This document shows, in pieces, positions 60,581-64,000 of a stretch of DNA of 64,000 nucleotides. The position numbers and the translations under genes are program-made. Positions within the stretch are counted from its first letter, which is position 1. Each line of letters begins with the position of its first letter. The notes beneath the pieces are model-generated. The model made no database searches, was not told where the DNA came from, and was given only the letters and a program-made list of their open reading frames with translations. Location of the stretch: contig CM041115.1 in the NCBI GenBank assembly GCA_023079485.1, positions 23,676,863 to 23,740,862 of the forward strand, read 5' to 3'. The DNA is from Archilochus colubris. Taxonomy: Eukaryota; Chordata; Aves; Apodiformes; Trochilidae.

Positions 60581-63500
60581 ACTATACCACCACAGACCTT
60601 ACCAATATCTAGGTAAGATGCACCAGGAATTCTGCGCTACAATTTGTCCCCAAAACTTTTTCCTCTCTGCCCCCAACAATATGCTTCATGTACAGATGAT
60701 TGGTAGAAGAGGGTACAGAATCACAGATTCAGGCATATACTACCTTAATTTGTCTTAAATGTAATCACTCGAAATCATCATGTTTTCACCCTCTCTACTG
60801 ACTTTAAACTGCAGGTGATAGTAATGATTTTTTTTGTCTGTGTTCTGAAAAAAAAAAGTTTAAATTTCAAGGGAATTTCCTTTCTTACATATAAGCCAAG
60901 ATTTAAGTGCATCTTTCTCTAGAACACTTAAAAAAAAAGTGTCAGCTAATTAATCCTGAAGTTAGAACTAAGTTCAGCTATGAAATGGAGCACTAGAAAA
61001 ATTAGAAAACAAAGGATCTTAGTAATTCAGCGAGTGCCTTTTTTGTTGTTTTTATTGAAATGTTTTTAATTATGTCAAAGCCTAAAGTGAACATAAGGGT
61101 GCAAAATATGTATATATATAAATACATGTTTGTGTGTGTTGTGAATTAATCAGTCTAGGTCCCTCAGTAGCCTCTAATCAGCGATTGAAGAATGTGTTCC
61201 TTATGAAAAAGAAAGACCTTGGAATCAACTGAACCTCTGCCGGTCATAATGAAATAAGCCTTCTTGTGAGCCTCTTGTAAGTAAGAGTGAGATTATGGAA
61301 TTATACTGTGTTTGAATTGCATTGTTTTGTGCAGTTTGTTCTACAATGAAACACAGGAGAGAACAGAGCGCTCTACCAGTGAACTGCATGTCTAAGCTTC
61401 TATTTTTCACTTATTTATCTGAAATGTGACTACCACCAAAATAAAATTGCATCATTTTTTTTAGCATTTATTCTAATATTCTGTGAATTACTGCTGATGT
61501 GTCAATTATTTTTTTTTTTTGAATGAAATATTCTAATACAGCAGTCGGACATCTAACTGTCAGTAGTAACCAAGAAAATAATTCCACTCTGACAAGGTGT
61601 AATCAGAAGGAAATTTTATATAACACTGCAAGTAATAAATTATGCATAGCAAGACTAAATTCAGAGTAAGTATATGTGAAACAAAATACATCAGAATAGT
61701 TGAAGAATTACAGAGTTAGGATATAAACAGTAATGCAGCTCAGGCAGAAGCAAACAACAAAACTGAAGGAAAGATAAATGTGGGCTGAGTTTTTTCAAGA
61801 GAAACAACATTTGCAAGTGGGAAAATGCATCTGACATTTAGAGGATGACAATTCAATTACTCGTAGAGAACCAGCACAAGCTTGATGCATGTTAAATCCC
61901 ACAAAAAAGTAGGGCATTAGAGAGACTGTTTGTATATGTGGCTTGAGGTCTGGACAGAAGTGCATTTTACTGAGTGAACAAGCTCCCTCTATACCTTTCT
62001 GATATCCTACAGTTGCAATCCTACAGCCACTCAAGCAAAGGATGCTTTCAGAAGCAGCCAAATTGCAGTAATTTCCTGAAATCCTGAAGTGGCAGACATT
62101 CATATATATATTGACATGGATAAATATATCTATGTGGAAATCATCTAGGAAAGGTAGTTAGCAAAACTATGCTAGGGAGGCATTACCCAGTTTTAAAATA
62201 AACAGCACATCTGGTAAACTGAAGTTGACAGTAAAAGACCTTCGTATTTAATACATACGTTATATTAATCTTGGCATGACAAACTGACACCTACATTAAT
62301 TACTGCTGAGAACACTTGAACTCTTCTGCACCACACCAAAGTCCCTTGCACTTCCAATATGTAACCAAGCACAACACATTACCAGTTAATTTACCATTCC
62401 GACTAAAAACTCAACCTTAACTACATAACATCCTCTAGAAATACATTTACAGATACAGTGTTATTCTGCATATAGTTAACTATGAAGCAGTTATCATATT
62501 TCTACATGTGACTTGAAATTAAAAAAGAAGTGTGGACATCTCTTCAGCTTAAATGTAAAAGTGCAAAGGAGATGGCTGTGCAACCAGAGAGTGAATACAT
62601 TTGGGTAATTTGGTATTAAGAAGGGCCTCAAAGTTTCAAGCATGTGGAGGAAATCATGCTTATTAAACTGACACTTCTAATTCACAGCTTCATCCAAATC
62701 ACACATCTCATTAAGAACAAAGCTGTCAGACAGGTGGATGTGACTTTGCAAGGCATTACAGTAGACATACAAAGGTATGTTTAGGTGGAAGTCTGCATGT
62801 GATTATTAGCATCATTCTTGTGGCTGTTGATACTATTTAAGGAAAGCTAGATAAGAAAAGACAGTCTGGGAGTCATCTAGTAACAAGAGACTAGAAAAGC
62901 TTGTAGAAGTCCACCTAAACATTTTCCAGATCATCTCTACAAAAAGTACTATCTTCATTAGGGAAGGGAGAACTTCTCTCCCACTTCAAGCCTCTTTCAG
63001 AAAGCAACTAGTTGCAATAAATCTTTTTTTACTGGAAAGATTTACTGCATTGAATTTAATATTATACATTTAAAAATTGTCAGGTAGAAGTTGACATATG
63101 GTAGAAACATTTTTCTTCCAGTATTTTCAATTAAGTTGTATTTCTTTTCCAAAGGCACGAACTATACGGATGTAATACTTGTGAAGTCAGTTATAATTTC
63201 TGGGATAAAGGACTGAACATAATGTATTTAAATGCAAAATGCTAGGGGCCAGTAGGCAGAAGCTTCAGAGAGAGCTGAGTACAAAACCCCCAATTTTAAC
63301 TTGCTTTTGCTGTCTCAAAAAGGATGAGGAACAGGTCTGAAACTTGGCGCATCACCTTCAAATAGTCTGTAATGGCTTGACCCAACCCACTGACCGCCCA
63401 TCAAAGAAACTATCCAAACTTCCTTCAACCAGCCCTAGCTGTTTATTTGCTTTTCTGCTGGCTCAGCTGGCACTTATCCAACCTTCCACTGAGCAAATTC

Positions 63501-64000
63501 AGCATACTAAGATACAGCACTAATCCTTCTTTCCCCATCAGTTCTGCTAAGTAGCAGATGACCACTGAAAGGTCTGACAATAGAGGATGCACAGCCAGAA
63601 GCATGGAAGGGAGAACTTCAACAGTGTATGCTGCTTCTTCAATTCTACAAATAATTAGGGTCTTTAAGAAGAATGAAGAAGCTAACACACCATTCTCTTC
63701 CTGGTAATCTCAATTTCTGTTACGGGGTTTGGGGGCACAGATGGTTAGCAAGGACTCCAAAGCAACAATCAAATTTCAGTTGTCAGATTATCAAAACAAA
63801 AGTTTTGCAGTTTCACGATCTACTGGTATACTTTCAAAATAAAACATTAATTTGTGGATAAAATGTTCTCTCCTGTGTATCTCGTGCAAATTACTGGAAG
63901 AAAGTACATCCCTGGGACAATATGGCAAAGATTCTCCAAAACTGTCCCTTTTCTTTCCCTCACCTTTTACTTAAGACACAGCAACTATTTTCCTAGAACT

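Larger units (their letters stand above)
56471..64000. other. Intergenic region upstream of SRP19, toward the expected APC gene
   Basis: AT-rich sequence with short T and A tracts, a CAAAC run and one diverged local duplication. No coding exon was recognised. The large APC terminal exon would show as a minus-strand open frame of several kilobases and is absent, so APC coding sequence must start beyond the right edge if synteny holds. APC 3' UTR could reach into the right end, but nothing here proves it. Confidence 0.7.

Noticed and set aside
56471..64000. APC terminal exon or C-terminus
   Set aside because: Expected from synteny on the minus strand, but there is no multi-kilobase minus-strand frame and I found no match to the APC C-terminal region. 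It probably lies beyond the window.

Overview
The window is vertebrate nuclear DNA, most probably from a bird. The evidence is intron-split genes with close vertebrate homology, CpG-island promoters, several 5'-truncated CR1 LINE copies and solo ERV LTRs of avian type. I cannot name the species. No prokaryotic operon, CRISPR array or viral genome is present, and I found no new multi-gene system.

Three protein-coding genes could be rebuilt exon by exon, each with a continuous frame and plausible splice sites. (1) DCP2, the mRNA-decapping Nudix hydrolase, is on the minus strand: 11 coding exons from 21166 down to 6145, 417 aa, with an apparently long 3' UTR filling the left end. (2) REEP5, a hairpin-membrane ER-shaping protein, is on the plus strand: 5 exons, 29164-42447, 189 aa. 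(3) SRP19, the 19-kDa signal recognition particle subunit, is on the minus strand: 5 exons from 54885 down to 49368, 145 aa. Order and orientation match the human APC-SRP19-REEP5-DCP2-MCC block of 5q22 read backwards. MCC is therefore expected to the left and APC to the right, but neither is recognised inside the window.

Layout: 1-6144, inferred DCP2 3' UTR. 6145-21166, DCP2 gene. 20.6-21.8 kb, DCP2 CpG island with three CCAAT boxes and an unusual 10-bp tandem array of CRE-like half-sites. 21.8-28.6 kb, head-to-head intergenic spacer with a solo LTR and microsatellites. 28.7-29.7 kb, REEP5 CpG island. 29.2-42.5 kb, REEP5 with a CR1 copy in its last intron. 42.5-48.7 kb, tail-to-tail spacer. 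49.4-54.9 kb, SRP19 with two solo LTRs antisense to it in introns 2 and 3. 54.4-55.2 kb, SRP19 CpG island. 55.5-64 kb, intergenic with a CR1 copy and a diverged local duplication. The genes act in separate processes (cytoplasmic mRNA decay, ER tubule shaping, ER protein targeting) and share location rather than a pathway.

Most interesting points: a textbook U12-type AT-AC intron in DCP2 (intron 2), a GC-AG intron in the same gene (intron 10), the CRE-like array upstream of DCP2, and two copies of one LTR family placed as inverted repeats either side of REEP5.
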